A stretch of DNA of 64,000 bases. Origin: Citrus sinensis. Taxonomy: Eukaryota; Streptophyta; Magnoliopsida; Sapindales; Rutaceae. The position numbers and the translations under genes are program-made. The stretch is taken from contig NC_068559.1 of assembly GCF_022201045.2 (NCBI RefSeq), positions 3,694,501 to 3,758,500 on the forward strand. The letters are read 5' to 3'. The notes under the pieces were generated by a model. The model worked only from the letters and a program-made list of their open reading frames with translations, was not told where the DNA came from and ran no database searches. Of the stretch, positions 47,867 to 59,761 are shown piece after piece; position 1 is the first letter of the stretch, and every line of letters starts with the position of its first letter.

Positions 47867-49304
47867 ATAATCAGGCTTCATAATTGAGAATAAAAATTAA
47901 TAGAAAAAAATGTGTGTTTCATTAATCTATTAATAAGATTTTCATAATTTCTAAAATTTCTTATTTAATTGTTTTATCTTCAATAAATAAACGTGAACCA
48001 CCTCATGTGAAATTTGCTGAAATATTTCTTAAAGCGAATGTAGTATACTAAAATGAGGGTGAAAAAAGGCCGTTGCTTTTAGTTTGTGGTTATATGAGAA
48101 GTGATTTGAATCTCGTCCACTAACCAAAAAATAATTGAAAACACTTGAATACATATTTTGTTTTCTAAAGGAGATCGAGATGATTATGTTTTTGTTTTAG
48201 GATTCAAGCCAACTCAAGGACGGCAAAGGATGATAATATTAAACTGTTAAACTCATATTTGTTTAAAGGAAAAAGAAAAAGAAATCATTTTTTTTTTCTG
48301 GTTAGTATTAAAATACGAAGCTAAAGATTCTTAGGCACAATTCAATTGGAATATATATATATATTTTTTAACAAGACAAACCGACGGAAATATTGTTAAA
48401 TAAAAAAAAATCGATGAGTGGCCTGTGGGCCTGTGGGCTATGGTGGCTGAAATTATAAGTTGACATGTGTATTCACGGGCTGTTGTGTCGTTTCACAAAT
48501 ATCGATGCCCCCGGTACCATTTTTCGGATAACAAAAACAATTGGCAATCCCTAAGTTACGTTTAACGTAACATACGATCAGCACATTTGAAACCGTCAGA
48601 TGTCTTGCACTTCGATCGAACGGATAAAGAGAGACTAACCTCGCATGGCAACTGGCTGAATTGGTTAATTGAAGAAATGGGCTACCGGATTAAACGGTTT
48701 TAATGCTTTTTTTGCAAATCCAGGCGATTGATTGCTTGCTCTGCTGCCATTGAATTACAGAAGGGCAGGAAAGCCAAAGAAGAGGAGAAGAGTGAGGGGG
48801 GGATACAATTACAAGAGTAGAAAGTGGGAGAATTGTCGATAGCAGGCCACGAGACCTGCATAATTTGCCCCTCTCTCGATTTATCATTCGATAAATCGAG
48901 AACGCCATTCTCGAGCTATCTCTCAAAATTTCCTCTTTATCTCCCACACCCACATGGATCAGGTTGTTAGTTCTCCTTCTCGTTTCTTTTTATTTTTTTA
49001 ATTTTCGAATTAATTTTGTTTGGTTGATAAATTATTTCATACAAGTAGTAGCTCTTGAACGCTTTCGATTACTTGTTGTCAGATTGATTAATAAGTAGTT
49101 TTAAAATATTATTAGGTTGAAGATAGTCAGTCAATGGAAGTTCACTTAGCTACGTTCTTAAAATTTGCATTTGAGTAGTTATACATGGAATTTTTCTTTT
49201 CGACAATTGTTCAATTTTTTTCCTTTTATTTTATTTTTAATTTGCTAGGACTGCCTTCTTAATTATTATTGATAAATAAGACAACGAGCCACTAAACTCA
49301 TCGA
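47867..49304. other. Intergenic and promoter-like region before the lectin-kinase remnant
   Basis: No intact gene. 48700..48960 is less AT-rich and contains CTCTCTCGATTTATC pyrimidine-rich sequence and ATGGATCAG/GT at 48954. Joined to an acceptor at 49319 this would read MDQKSDVYVGVD, so a leftover first exon is possible but weakly supported. Confidence 0.35.
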
Positions 49305-50150
49305 TCCCATTTGTTGCAGAAATCTGATGTTTATGTTGGTGTCGATATCAACTATGTGCAATCAAAGAAAAATGTATCTTTTACGGAGTGATGTTAAAAG
49401 TGGGAGAAGAAACGAGGCATGGATTAGTTATAATTCTAGTACTCATAATCTGAGTGTTGCTTTCAGTGGCTTGAGAAATAATTCAGTAGTGATGCAAGGC
49501 CTTGATTATCAGGTTGATTTAAGGCAACACTTACCTGAGTTTGTCACTTTTGGTTTCTCAATGGGGACTGGAGTAGATTTCGCGATATTTAGCATTTACT
49601 CGTGGGAGTTTAATTCAAGTTTAGAAATGGATGATGAGACTACTAATCATGTGTTTAATCCAAAAAGTAGAAGGAAAAACATAACAGCTCTGGTTCTGGG
49701 ATTGTGTCTTGGCGGAGGGTTTTTGGTTGGTGGGGTGGTTTTGATCATTTGGCTTGCTGGCATTGGGAGGAAGAGAAAAGAGGGTGATGAAGAAGACAAT
49801 CAAGGATTCAGCGAGTACATTGATGATTAATTTGAAAGAGGAGCAGCACCGAAGAGGTTTCCTTATAAAGAATTGGCTCTAGCGACAAATGATTTCAATG
49901 ATGATCAGAAATTAGGACATGGAGGTTTTGGTGGTGTTTATAAAGGATTTTTTTAGGGAAACCAACTCGTAAATCGCTGTTAAAAGAGTGTCACTAGGGT
50001 CAAAACAGGGGATAAAGGAATATGCATCTGAGGTGAAGATTATTAGCAGGTTAAGGCACAAGAATTTGGTGCAACTACTGGGTTGGTGTCATGAGAAAAA
50101 TGAACTCTTGCTTGTTTATGAAGTCATGGCTAATGGCAGCTGTAGATGAA
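49305..50150 (+). pseudogene. L-type lectin receptor kinase (LecRK) remnant
   Basis: Encodes the second half of a legume-lectin domain (SDVYVGVDINYVQSKKN, then KSGRRNEAWISYNSSTHNLS and VDLRQHLPEFVTFGFS). A transmembrane segment follows (VLGLCLGGGFLVGGVVLIIW), then the start of a kinase domain (RFPYKELALATNDF, LGHGGFGGVYKG). It stops near the kinase subdomain V phrase [10 protein letters not shown]. The signal peptide and first half of the lectin domain are absent, as is most of the kinase. In-frame stops follow SFTE, after EYIDD and after VYKGFF, and the reading frame shifts between the blocks. Intact relatives are single-exon proteins of about 650-700 residues at the plasma membrane that sense extracellular cues. 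This copy cannot make one. Confidence 0.88.
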
Positions 50151-50255
50151 AAATGGCACATGACTTATCAGGTGAGTGTATCTCATTTTATCAGCTTATT
50201 CAATATTTCCTTTCATTGCTTCCTATGGTTAATTGCTGCTGCCAATTTGCATCAG

Positions 50256-50992
50256 ATGGAGAAGAACAGGGGTTTCACAGAGGCATATAGGAACCAGTTC
50301 ACATCCTTGCATACTATAGTAGCTGTGGGCCATCAAAGTATGAAGAACTGGAAAATTTATTGGGTAACATAAGGGATGGCCGTTTCCTACGTGCTAAAGA
50401 CATGATCTTGAAACTAAATAAACTGAAGTTACCTCTTAAGTGGGAGAACGTGGCAAAGATTGCTGGCAAAGGAGTTGCTCCTGGAAGACTGCATGTGGCT
50501 CGTGCTATGGTTGAAGCAGGCCATGTGGAGAATCTGAAACATGCATTTGCAGATATCTCTATGATGGGGGACATGCATACTCCACGTAATGAACCAGTGG
50601 GTGTTGTTGAAAAATGTATAGAATATAGTTAATGCATATTTCGAATAGATGAAACTGACTATAAAGTTTCTGTTTGCTGTGGTTGTAGGGGAAGTCAACC
50701 TCTGGCAGAGGTAGTAGTTGAATTGATACATAGAACGAGTGGGTTGGCAGTACTTGCTCATCCATGGGCATTGAAGAATCCTGCTGCCATCATTAGAAAG
50801 TTGAAAGATGTGGGCCTTCATGGGTTAGAGGTTTACAGAAGTGATGGAAAACTAGTAGGTGTGATATTTACATTGCAAGATGGTTCCCATTACGAATCCA
50901 AGAAAGAAATAGAGAGTATTGTGTTGGAAATTCTTTGTTCAATTATTTACTTGATGCGTGAATCTGAATTCGAATCTCAGTTTCTTCTCTAA
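50256..50992 (+). pseudogene. PHP-domain phosphoesterase fragment
   Basis: Pieces match the plant PHP-domain (polymerase and histidinol phosphatase) protein of the At2g13840/TrpH type: YEELENLLGNIRDGRFLRAK, KLPLKWENVAKIAGKGVAPG, RLHVARAMVEAGHVENLKHAF. After a short intron-like gap, PLAEVVVELIHRTSGLAVLA and HPWALKNPAAIIRKLKDVG follow, then LHGLEVYRSDGKLV. The N-terminal metal-binding HSxxSDG segment and the C-terminal GSDYHG segment are not here, and the frame changes around the NLKHAF segment. It follows directly after the lectin-kinase remnant on the same strand, with the junction at about 50150..50256. Introns appear partly retained, so it came by DNA-level duplication, not by a processed copy. 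Confidence 0.85.
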
Positions 50993-51979
50993 TTGGAAGA
51001 AACTGAGTTGAAGCATGGGAAGGCGGTTGTGCGTCGTAAAGGGCTATTTCGGGATATCAGGAATTCCACTTATGGTGGAGAAGCCACTGGCAGCAACCCA
51101 GGAATCAGTAAAAGCAGGAGATTAAAAAATTAGATGCACGGCAGAACTCAATTTTTGTAGTTGATAATTGAATCGATGAATCTTGTAGTGTTGTTGTGAC
51201 TCAATTTTCGTAGTTGATATTTGTATATAACAATGATATAATAATTGAATCAAGGTTTGATACACCAGAAAATTGCGCAACTACTACAAGGAATACTTCA
51301 CATTGGCATAATTAAAAAATAAAAATAGCATTGCTAACTTAAGTAGCCATTTAAGTACGATAAATAAATGGAAGAATCAGACCGTTTTTTGTCTACACAA
51401 GTATTCTACATGTCCTGAAAATTAAGCAAGAACAATTCCCGGTCGCACTTTTTACGTGCTCCAACAGCCGGATTTTCATCTCGTCGGCTGCAACCCTCGA
51501 TACTCGCAATTTGTCTGCTCTTCTCAGTTCTAGCTGCAATTTTTCCCTTTTCTACCAGCTCTAAGAGACTTTCTTTTTCTTGGGAGTACACAGCCTGCTG
51601 TGCAAGTTCATTCTCTTTGACAGATCTGGAACTTTTCTGCATCTTCATTTCAACAGTTTGTAACTTACTGCTATCTATCCTCCAGGATTTCTTAGTCCAA
51701 TCCTCAATTTCCCTCACTATCTACTTACGAGAAATATGGAAAAAGAACAAAGAGACAGCACTCTAAGTTCTGGAGACTGAACAGAGAATCACAGCATAAT
51801 GTTTTAATCAAGATCTTCTTATGCACGATGGATTTTTGGCCTTAGAATAAATAATACATATGCAGTACTCACTTGTCAATATGCAATCCGGCATACTTGA
51901 AAAGGTTTAGGGAATTAAGGTTTCACAAAACATTGTAATAGATAAAAGTCAGTACAACAAATTTAATCAATAAAGCCCC
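50993..51979. other. Unresolved stretch between gene fragments
   Basis: Plus-strand 51001..51132 is open (ETELKHGKAVVRRKGLF...) and the minus strand at 51406..51717 has a 103-codon charged, coiled-coil-like frame (MREIEDWTKKSWRID...). I do not recognise either. They may be further pieces of duplicated genes or chance frames. Confidence 0.35.
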
Positions 51980-54121
51980 AACAAAAAAAGGATAACAAAG
52001 CAGAAATAAATCCAACTCCAACACCTGCAAAGCAATACTGCATTATTACAAATGACATGAAAAAAGGGATTAATATAGCAATACTGCATTATTGATATAG
52101 GATCTATATATATGGCTCCTAAGCAGGAATAAGCCCTAGCTCTCACTCTACCACAACTGTTTGTCTTACACGACAATAACTAACCAGAGCATGAAAAAAG
52201 GCCAGAACAAGATAAATAAGCAAAATACACAGTGAATATAAAGCAGAACACCCAAAACTATAGATGATATAAATTATAACGGAAAGTATAATTTTTGGCA
52301 AAACTGCAAGATAGATTGAAAAAACTACCTGCAGACATTGAGCCAACAAAGGTCTCAAGAAACCTGACAATCACCAGAAAAAAATTTTGCCCAGATGAAG
52401 CATGACTTCTCACTAAGGACATTGTCCTGCATATCAAGAACAGCTTACTTCAATCCCAAATCCTAACCCACATAATGATCTAACTGGTTATGACAAATGC
52501 AAATTTTACATACCGGTACAAGGATATCGCCATCTACCATTTGTGAAACATACAAAAAGATCAATTCTCACACATTAAATGTTTATCCGGATAAAACAGA
52601 AATTTCACTCGCAAGAAAATTGGGCATCATAGCTATCAACAAAGACTTACTGCATCGTTCAAAACAGATTCCCCAAAAACCAATGCATCAGATGGGAACT
52701 AACTACAAACACCATATAAGCACACCAACCATTAAGAAAAAAAAAAATCAGATACAGATAATGAAAACCAAAGCAGATGAAACCTCGAATTTAAGCAACA
52801 TGCAAATCCAGCCAACTTAAAAATCACTTTCTCCTAACCTTTCTTATCACGATATACAGCTTCTGCACCAAGTCCAGTTACAGAAGGATCCAGCTCTTGA
52901 AACCTACAAAATTAAATATGTATTTAAGTCACACAATCAAGTTGGATAGCGTCACCAAATAAGGCAAATATCCTATTTGCTTTTTCTAGCAAAATTTCTT
53001 AGAATAAGATATCATATTATTTAGAACAAGATCAAACAAAATAGGAAGTGGATATGCACAATCAAATTAATAGAAGGCAACTACTATGTAATTTAGTAAC
53101 CAGTTCTCCCTTCTCCCTTTATCTTATCCCAGATAAATCTAGAAACAACACTGAGGAACAGTTTTGAATTACATAATAATAAATAGAATTCAAAGTTACA
53201 AATTCTTGAAATTGTAAACCATTGATAATTTTGAATTTCACATATCAACCACTTCAAATGTTTTCAGTACAATAAAAATATAAAGAAAACAAATGAAAAG
53301 AAAAATAAAAGTATATATATTTGTTTCCAGTATATAAGACATAAAACTCTCAAACCTTTATCTAAACTAAATAGAAAATGCAGGTTATTGGTAAGCCCAA
53401 TCAACATGGAAATACCACCCATCTTAAAAAGATCGTCTACATACCCTTCCTAATCAGAGGTGGGCAATCATACAGTTAGCTTCTTAGTCAGCATGTAAAA
53501 CAAACTTTTAACAATTAAAGCGAGCCCAAAAAGAAAATGAAGAGCACAATAGAAAGAGGACACTAACTGGTATACCCGTGACCATTGAAGCTAAAACGAT
53601 TCCAAAAATAGCAAATGTCACAATGGCTCCAAAGTTAAAAATAAAAGCTTTCTGCCAGGAAAACAAAATCATGACGAGACAGGTTGCACCTGAGCAACTA
53701 GAGTTTTAGGATCACATCATAGAAGCAAAAATGGAAAATCCAGTGACATTAATTCATTAAAAGAAAATGAATACCTAATATTTGTTTCAGTATTAGAGAT
53801 ATTAGCCAGTGCACCAACAATTAAACCTGAAAAATATACGATGCAAGGATAATTATTCAGCCAGCAATTAAAGTAAAATTAGCAAGAAAAAGAAAAAGAA
53901 AAGAAAGGAATAAAAGTAATTAAAATAATACCTATGAGAAGAGAAGCGCTGGCTTCCAGAAGATAATAGAATTTGTGACGACGAAGGATGTGGCCGAGGA
54001 CGAAAGAGAGTACAAGCATCGTGATCTGGAGGATTATGCCAACGCCAGTGACTTGCTGCTCCTTTGTGGGACTTCCACGAGGATCGTTCGCCGGAGATAT
54101 CTGCAATGCCTCTCCGGTCAT
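51980..54121 (-). pseudogene. NHX5/NHX6-type Na+/H+ antiporter, truncated copy
   Basis: Exon-like blocks in order: 53932-54121 ([16 protein letters not shown] through [19 protein letters not shown]), 53775-53826 (LIVGALANISNTETNIR), about 53575-53655 (FIFNFGAIVTFAIFGIVLAS), about 52330-52432 ([17 protein letters not shown] and [13 protein letters not shown]), and about 51985-52027 (GVGVGFISALL). These match endosomal NHX5/NHX6 exchangers, which move Na+ or K+ against H+ across Golgi/endosome membranes. The exons for the WFNFHDEFFF segment and the ion-binding middle of the protein are missing. The phase no longer fits after the gap, and everything beyond the GVGVGF exon is absent. Introns are kept, so this is a decayed genomic duplicate. 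Intact NHX5/6 proteins are about 520-540 residues. Confidence 0.82.
52839..52903 (-). pseudogene. BUD13-like single-exon fragment
   Basis: A 65-bp exon-like piece with an AG acceptor (TTTTGTAG) and a GT donor (GTTAGG) encodes RFQELDPSVTGLGAEAVY then RDKK. Plant BUD13, a component of the spliceosomal RES complex, has a closely similar stretch (RFQEMDPS...GRGAEPVYRDK, from memory). It lies on the same strand inside the truncated NHX copy, where NHX exons are missing. Short, so the assignment is tentative. Confidence 0.5.
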
Positions 54122-55616
54122 TATACCCCGATATCCCAACTTTTGAGCCCTAAAATTCAATTTCAATTGTTGTTGTTTTCTCCTTCACAATGAGCCTTAT
54201 AATTTACCAATACCTATCGCTTGACTATTTATGTATCGAAAAACATATAATTAATAACCTTAACAATCATGAAGGCCAATTCCCAAGTTTGATTCATCCA
54301 ATCAATTTGTTACTCTCAAGTAACCAAAGAACATTAGCGTTACAACCAACCGAAAAGGGAGAAAGAAAATAGTTTCTGAAAATAAATAGAAAATTTAACC
54401 AAGCATCAGTCACGTTTCTTCTCTTGTGAGCCGTAACGACTTCGGTGGTGGAGGATTGAATTTTGACGACGATTGGATTAAGTTGGAAGGGATGGGAATT
54501 TGAAGGTGAAAACGACGCCGTTACGCCAGTCAAGACCGGCTGTAGAAGGGAGTATCTCTCGTTGCTTGTTTTTGGTGACCGGTTTCAACCGCTTAAACCA
54601 GTTTAATTTTATCACTTATGTATCCACTTGGCAAACGTTTATTCACCAACTAGTCTTTTCACTGATTGTATCTTACAATAAACGTAACTTAGAGGGAAAC
54701 AATTTATGATTCTGACGTGGCATGCTCTCGTTGATTATTTATTTTTTTAAATAAAATTACTATTCTTTCTCATCAATATTAAAGAGAGGGAAGGAAAAAA
54801 AATACTATCTCATTTAAAAAATTTATTTAGAGAGGCATTTAAAATCTTTAATTTAATATTATATTATTTTTTATTTCATTATTCTTAGAATTTTTTTTAA
54901 TTATTATCATTTTAATAGAGAAAAAATTTAATTAAAATAATATAACTTATTTTTATTTAAAAATATTTTAAAAGATAATTTATTTTTTCATTTTACTATT
55001 TGTTACATAGATTAAAAAATAAACAAATATTTTAAATGTTCTTAGATCTCCAAATGGGTCCGAGTAAATATTTTAGAATATCGTATCTGAGAGTCAAATA
55101 ATCAATAAAATTTGATTATTTGACAAGAGTGCGATGTCTTAAGTTACTGTAGTCACAACCAAATCTATGAAGTATCTCCTAATTCAATATTCTGTTTATT
55201 TCTATTTAAAAAATTAAAAAAATTGGACGAAATAAGAAATAAGAAACCTCATTGAAGCTAAGTATTGTTCACTCCATAACATTGGAGCTTCCAACACGGT
55301 AAAAATTTAAGCTCAAAAAGCTTCTCCCACTGAACCGTAACTCAAGAATGTGATGGGATATATTAAGCATATAATTATATTGCCCCATTTCTCTTGCATG
55401 TATCTGTAGCAGCGAGGCGATATTTCGTCATTATCAACCATTCTAAAGTTTCTATTCAAAGAATGGCACAATTTGGTGTCTTCCCATATTCGACAACGAA
55501 ACCTCAATTCGTTGGCAAGCATCTGCCTTGCTTATTATAAGTGAGATACCTCATAGGATCGGACACTTGTTTTCTCCTGGACAAAGTTTGGCTAGACTTT
55601 GGCATTTTGAAGGTTA
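54122..55616. other. Intergenic, no gene seen
   Basis: 54122..54560 may retain the upstream region of the NHX copy and has GC-richer patches (for example AACGACGCCGTTACGCC). The remainder is strongly AT-rich. Nothing coding was recognised. Confidence 0.45.
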
Positions 55617-57226
55617 TCAGAATGCAGATCCGCTGCCCTTTGTCTTTCCGAGCATTACATCTTTAGCTTCATTGATTTTGGAGGCAAGGTAATGGCTACC
55701 ACCTGCATCAGGATGGTTTGCAACCATTACTCTCCGATGAGCTTCCTTGACTTTGTCTGGAGTAGCATTTTCCCTGTTAGATCAAATGACATAATGACAG
55801 GAGAAATATTAAACTACTGCTGATAGAGGAAGACCGAAAAAAAAGGACAAGAAAATCAAGCAAGGTAGAATTGGATTATGGTTCTCGTAAAATAAACTAA
55901 TAGGTTTCAGATAAGCCAACTTATTTACTTCAATTTGTCAAATAAGGCTGGGGCAGCCAGAAATGCTAGGGACAACTATTTATTATTAACATGATTCAAC
56001 TAGAGTCCAGAACTTTGGCAAACTTCGTCTTAGTTTATTCCACATCACTAGGTAATATTTCAATTTTGTATATTACTGATAGTGTACGTCCCACAAAAAT
56101 GTGGTTACTGTCCAATTGCTCCAAACATAAGGGGGTCATCTGATTCTTTTACCGTAAAATCTATGTTGAAAAGTTTAAGAAAACTGTTATGGTTACCTAA
56201 CGCCAAGAATAAGAGCTGCTTCCCTTTTTGTCATTGTAGTCTGGAAACCACCCTCGTAGAACTTACGGATTTTAGGTTTTGGTGGTCGTGTCTTGATTGC
56301 TTGCCAAGCTTGGATACCATATCTGCCAGCAAGAGCAGCTGCAGCAATTGCAAGCCCAGCCAAAAATGGTGTAGCCTGAGGTACATCTAGAAAATTAATA
56401 GGCAATATTGCAATACAAAACTAAGATTCAAAATGTTACAGTATCTTCTGTATAACTAACAACTCTAAAATAGTTTATAAGTGGGTGTTCACCTTTTCCA
56501 GCCTTGTGTGGCCGGTTGATCAAATGACTGTGATCTACACTATGACAAAAAGGCATTTCATCCATTTGAATGAAATGACATATGATACTGAGCAATGCAC
56601 CGGTTTTTCACTTAATTTTGGAGGTCTCAAGATTGGAAAAAAAAAATTACAAATTCTATAAACCCAGCAGTACTGTATGGTATCCTCAAAAAAGGTGAAT
56701 CTGATCATAACTCAGAAATTACTAGGGTTCATCGAATATAGCCACACATACAGAAAAGAAAACTCTCAGTAGTAGATTTTTCCACGGCATATGAAATCAG
56801 ACACTACTTAACATGCACCTATCCACTCTAAATTAAGAGCTTCCCAGTTCACAAATGAAGAGAAGAACAAACATCCAACACCCACTTCTCTCATTCATTT
56901 GTTTTGCTGAAGCAGTTGAAGTGAAAGCATACTTTTCCCGAGCTATTATGAACTAAGTAACAAGTATCACCATAATCATAATTCCCCATGACCTAAACTT
57001 CCAGTCAAGAAATAGTTTAATACATTTCCAATAATAAACCCTTCCTCAACTGAAAACATGGGATGGGATGTAATTAAAGTTTACAAAGTACACAAATTTT
57101 CAAGAACTATCATAAAGAAAAGACAGAGAAAAGAATGGTCCTTGATGAGCTGAGTTAATCACTCAAACATGTATTGAAGCAAAAAAACCACAAGTTAGCA
57201 TTACCTGATTTGACTTGGTGCAACAT
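55617..57226 (-). CDS. TIM14/PAM18 J-protein of the mitochondrial import motor
   Basis: Exons 57205-57226, 56197-56386 and 55617-55773 join in phase (1, then 2) to 122 residues. A membrane segment ([20 protein letters not shown]) is followed by [20 protein letters not shown], the helix [13 protein letters not shown] and the J-domain core with an intact HPD triad ([20 protein letters not shown]), ending [12 protein letters not shown]14 (PAM18) sits in the inner membrane and stimulates mitochondrial Hsp70 at the TIM23 channel, driving matrix import. Plant homologues are about 112 residues. The extra MLHQVKSDVPQ at the N-terminus comes from the first small exon chosen here. If that exon is non-coding, translation would start elsewhere; the body is unaffected. 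A 5' UTR intron probably extends up to about 57770. Confidence 0.93.
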
Positions 57227-58638
57227 ATTTATCTACGAAAAGAAAACGGTAAAGAATTAAGAGGCAGGCCGTAAACGGTAAAGAATCAAAATGAACAAAC
57301 CCTGATTATTTCACAACAAAATTCATAAACAGATCTTTTCATAGTAGTAGTTGAAAACTGTTAAATTGATTAGCACCAGCTTCATCAATCTATCCATAGC
57401 TTAAAGAAAATTATGAACCCAGAAGGGGTAAAGAAAAAAAGAAAAAAAAGAAAAGCACATAACAGATTAGTAACTGGAACTGGGCTAATACAAAAACATT
57501 AACTGGAGAAATAACTCGGCAAATATCAATTTAAAGGAAACAACCCCACATAAAAAAAAAATGAAATAGAAAATCAATTCAGCTGCAAAAATGAATATCT
57601 AATTACAAATTCAGACAAATCTAGAAATTTACGAATCCTATGCGAAAGTCTTATGTAAATCAGCTTAAATTTACGCAACAAACAAACTAAAAAATTACAG
57701 AATCACAGAAAGCAAGTGATACGATGACAATTAACAGGAAGGGGGCAAAAGATGGCATTTTTGAAATTACCATTTATGTGAAACGTCGACTGTCGAGCTT
57801 TAGAGCAAGAGCAGGAGTTTCATTCGATTTATGATTTTTTTTTTCCAAACACAGTTTATGTTTTTGAAGCCCGGTTTCTTTGTACTGTGCGCATCGGCGG
57901 TAGTAAATGTCCAGGTTGGTACGGCAGCCAATGGTGATATGCCGCGTCAGAGTCGAGGGGACACGTGAAAAAGTGGCTCCTTTTTTTTTTCTTGGGCATA
58001 TTTAGGTTCAAGCGGGCTTACAGGCCCAAGATAGTTCCTCTTTCAAATTCTGGACATAATAACCGAAGCCTACAAAAAAGTGTAAGCGAAAACATAAATG
58101 ACTAATTATATTTTATACATGAATGGCTAATTATATTAAATTTATAAATGATACTATACTTGCTGTCATTTAATAGCTAATTAAATATAGAAGGTTTGTT
58201 CTATATTTCGTGCTCTAATTAATGGCATAAATAATTATTTAGCTGTTCTTCCAATATCTATAGTTAAAGACTATAGAAAAGTAAACGAAAAAAAAAAAAA
58301 AAGCGCACGGGATGGAAATTCCTTCGAATATGTCCACAAAATTTTTTTAAAAAAAAATTGATAAAAAATAACACCATTCAACTTCAATCCTCTTCTATCG
58401 GTGAATTAAGCATCAATTATTCACATACTTATTTCAATTACTACTCACATATTATTCCCTCAAATTTATAACACGTTCACCCTATCAGTGATGCTCCCAC
58501 TTATTACATCAACATAAAACACAAAAAGGTATTTGGAAAAAAAAAAAACCAAGTGCTTATGATTCCATCGGAAATGCTGCCACTTATTACATCAATTACT
58601 GGTCGTTGTAGGCGTGTGATTATTGTTTAGTAGATAAA
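57227..58638. other. TIM14 leader/upstream region and spacer
   Basis: 57227..57840 likely contains the 5' UTR intron and promoter of TIM14, with a possible donor CATAAATG/GTAATTTC near 57770. From 57840 to the methylesterase stop codon the DNA is AT-rich, with long A/T runs, and no gene is seen. Confidence 0.45.
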
Positions 58639-59761
58639 TTAAGTATACTTATGAGCAATTTGAGAGAGACAATCAAGAAGTTGTTGGGGCTTGGAAAGCA
58701 TTGGCATATGATCAGCACCCTTGATCTCCATCACCTGATCAACGGGATTGTTTTGGATCATCCAGTGCTGAAATTCCTTGGGAATACAAATATCCTCATC
58801 GCAGACAACATAAACTCGCTTTGCAGATCCGTATCCTTCATTGGTGAACTTATTTGCCTTGGATAAATCATCTTGAAATAGTGATCCTGGCCTCACTAAC
58901 ATCTTTCCCAGCTCCACATCCTTCAATTCAAAATAAACATTTATAATATTATCGATACAATTTTTAACTAAGATAAGAAATTGTAAGAGTGAGATGTTAA
59001 GAGGGAAATTAAGGCTTATACCTGTGGAGAACAGAGGGGATAGAGCTTGAGAGTCAAGAAGTTGTGACCAAAAGATATTGACACGTGAGATGGATTTGAT
59101 GTGTCCATTACTGAAAATTGAGTGTCCAACCATTCCTCACTTGAAATCCCGTCCAAAAGCTTTTCAACAGATACAAAAAGACCATATATATATATATATA
59201 TATATATATTAAATTACGGTTCAACGGCAAAATAATTATTTATGTTAACAGAAGATGAGAAATTGATACAATTTAAAACTTCCAGTGGACTGCTGCTGAA
59301 CCAAATTCTTTCTTTCTTTGTTAAATTGGAGGAAAATAATGGGCGGACGATTTGATAAATTTTTTAAATTAAGTAAATTAATTCCATACCTTATCCACAA
59401 CATAAGATGGTTGGTGTTTGGTGTCCGGCATGAATGCTGTTAAGAAAATAGCAACTGAAATTTTGTGCGGGAATGTGTCAGCTGCCAGGGCCAAACTCAA
59501 GCCTCCAAAGCTGTGTCCGACAAGTATGACCTTCTCTTCTGCAGGAAGTGAGGCCAGAACCTCCAACAAGGGCTCGCTGTATTCATAAAATGTAGGAACT
59601 TCCTCGATTTTCTTCACGTTGATGCCGGAGGCCGCGAGGTCCAGCGCCGTCACCCGGTGACCAGCTGCCTCCAGCTGTGGCTTCACCTTGTACCAGCACC
59701 AGGCTCCATGGCTTGTTCCATGCACTAGAACAAAATGCTTCTGTTTCTTGGCTTCTGCCAT
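58639..59761 (-). CDS. Methylesterase of the SABP2/MES family (alpha/beta hydrolase)
   Basis: Exons 59390-59761, 59022-59159 and 58639-58920, all phase 0, give 263 residues, the normal MES length. The start [15 protein letters not shown] was chosen by family length; the frame is open to another ATG at 59821, which would add 20 basic residues. Visible features: the oxyanion region [13 protein letters not shown], the nucleophile elbow [21 protein letters not shown], the acid region [10 protein letters not shown] and the catalytic His in [13 protein letters not shown]. These enzymes remove methyl groups from methyl salicylate, methyl jasmonate or methyl-IAA, or act as related hydroxynitrile-lyase-type enzymes; the substrate cannot be told from sequence. 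Intron 1 contains a (TA)n run at 59184..59209. The acceptor of exon 2 (GAAAAG/CTTTTG) is not a classical CAG but keeps family spacing. Confidence 0.92.

Noticed and set aside
48690-48953. Minus-strand 87-codon frame before the lectin-kinase remnant
   Set aside because: Low-complexity composition and no homology that I recognise. It probably overlaps a pyrimidine-rich old promoter or leader.
51406-51717. 103-codon charged minus-strand frame as a separate gene
   Set aside because: No recognised domain or exon partners. It sits among gene fragments, so it was left as an unresolved stretch.
56193-56405. TIM14 start at an ATG reading [14 protein letters not shown]
   Set aside because: The bases before GATGTACC form a good TTTTCTAG acceptor, and a phase-matching first exon with ATG is present at 57205..57226.
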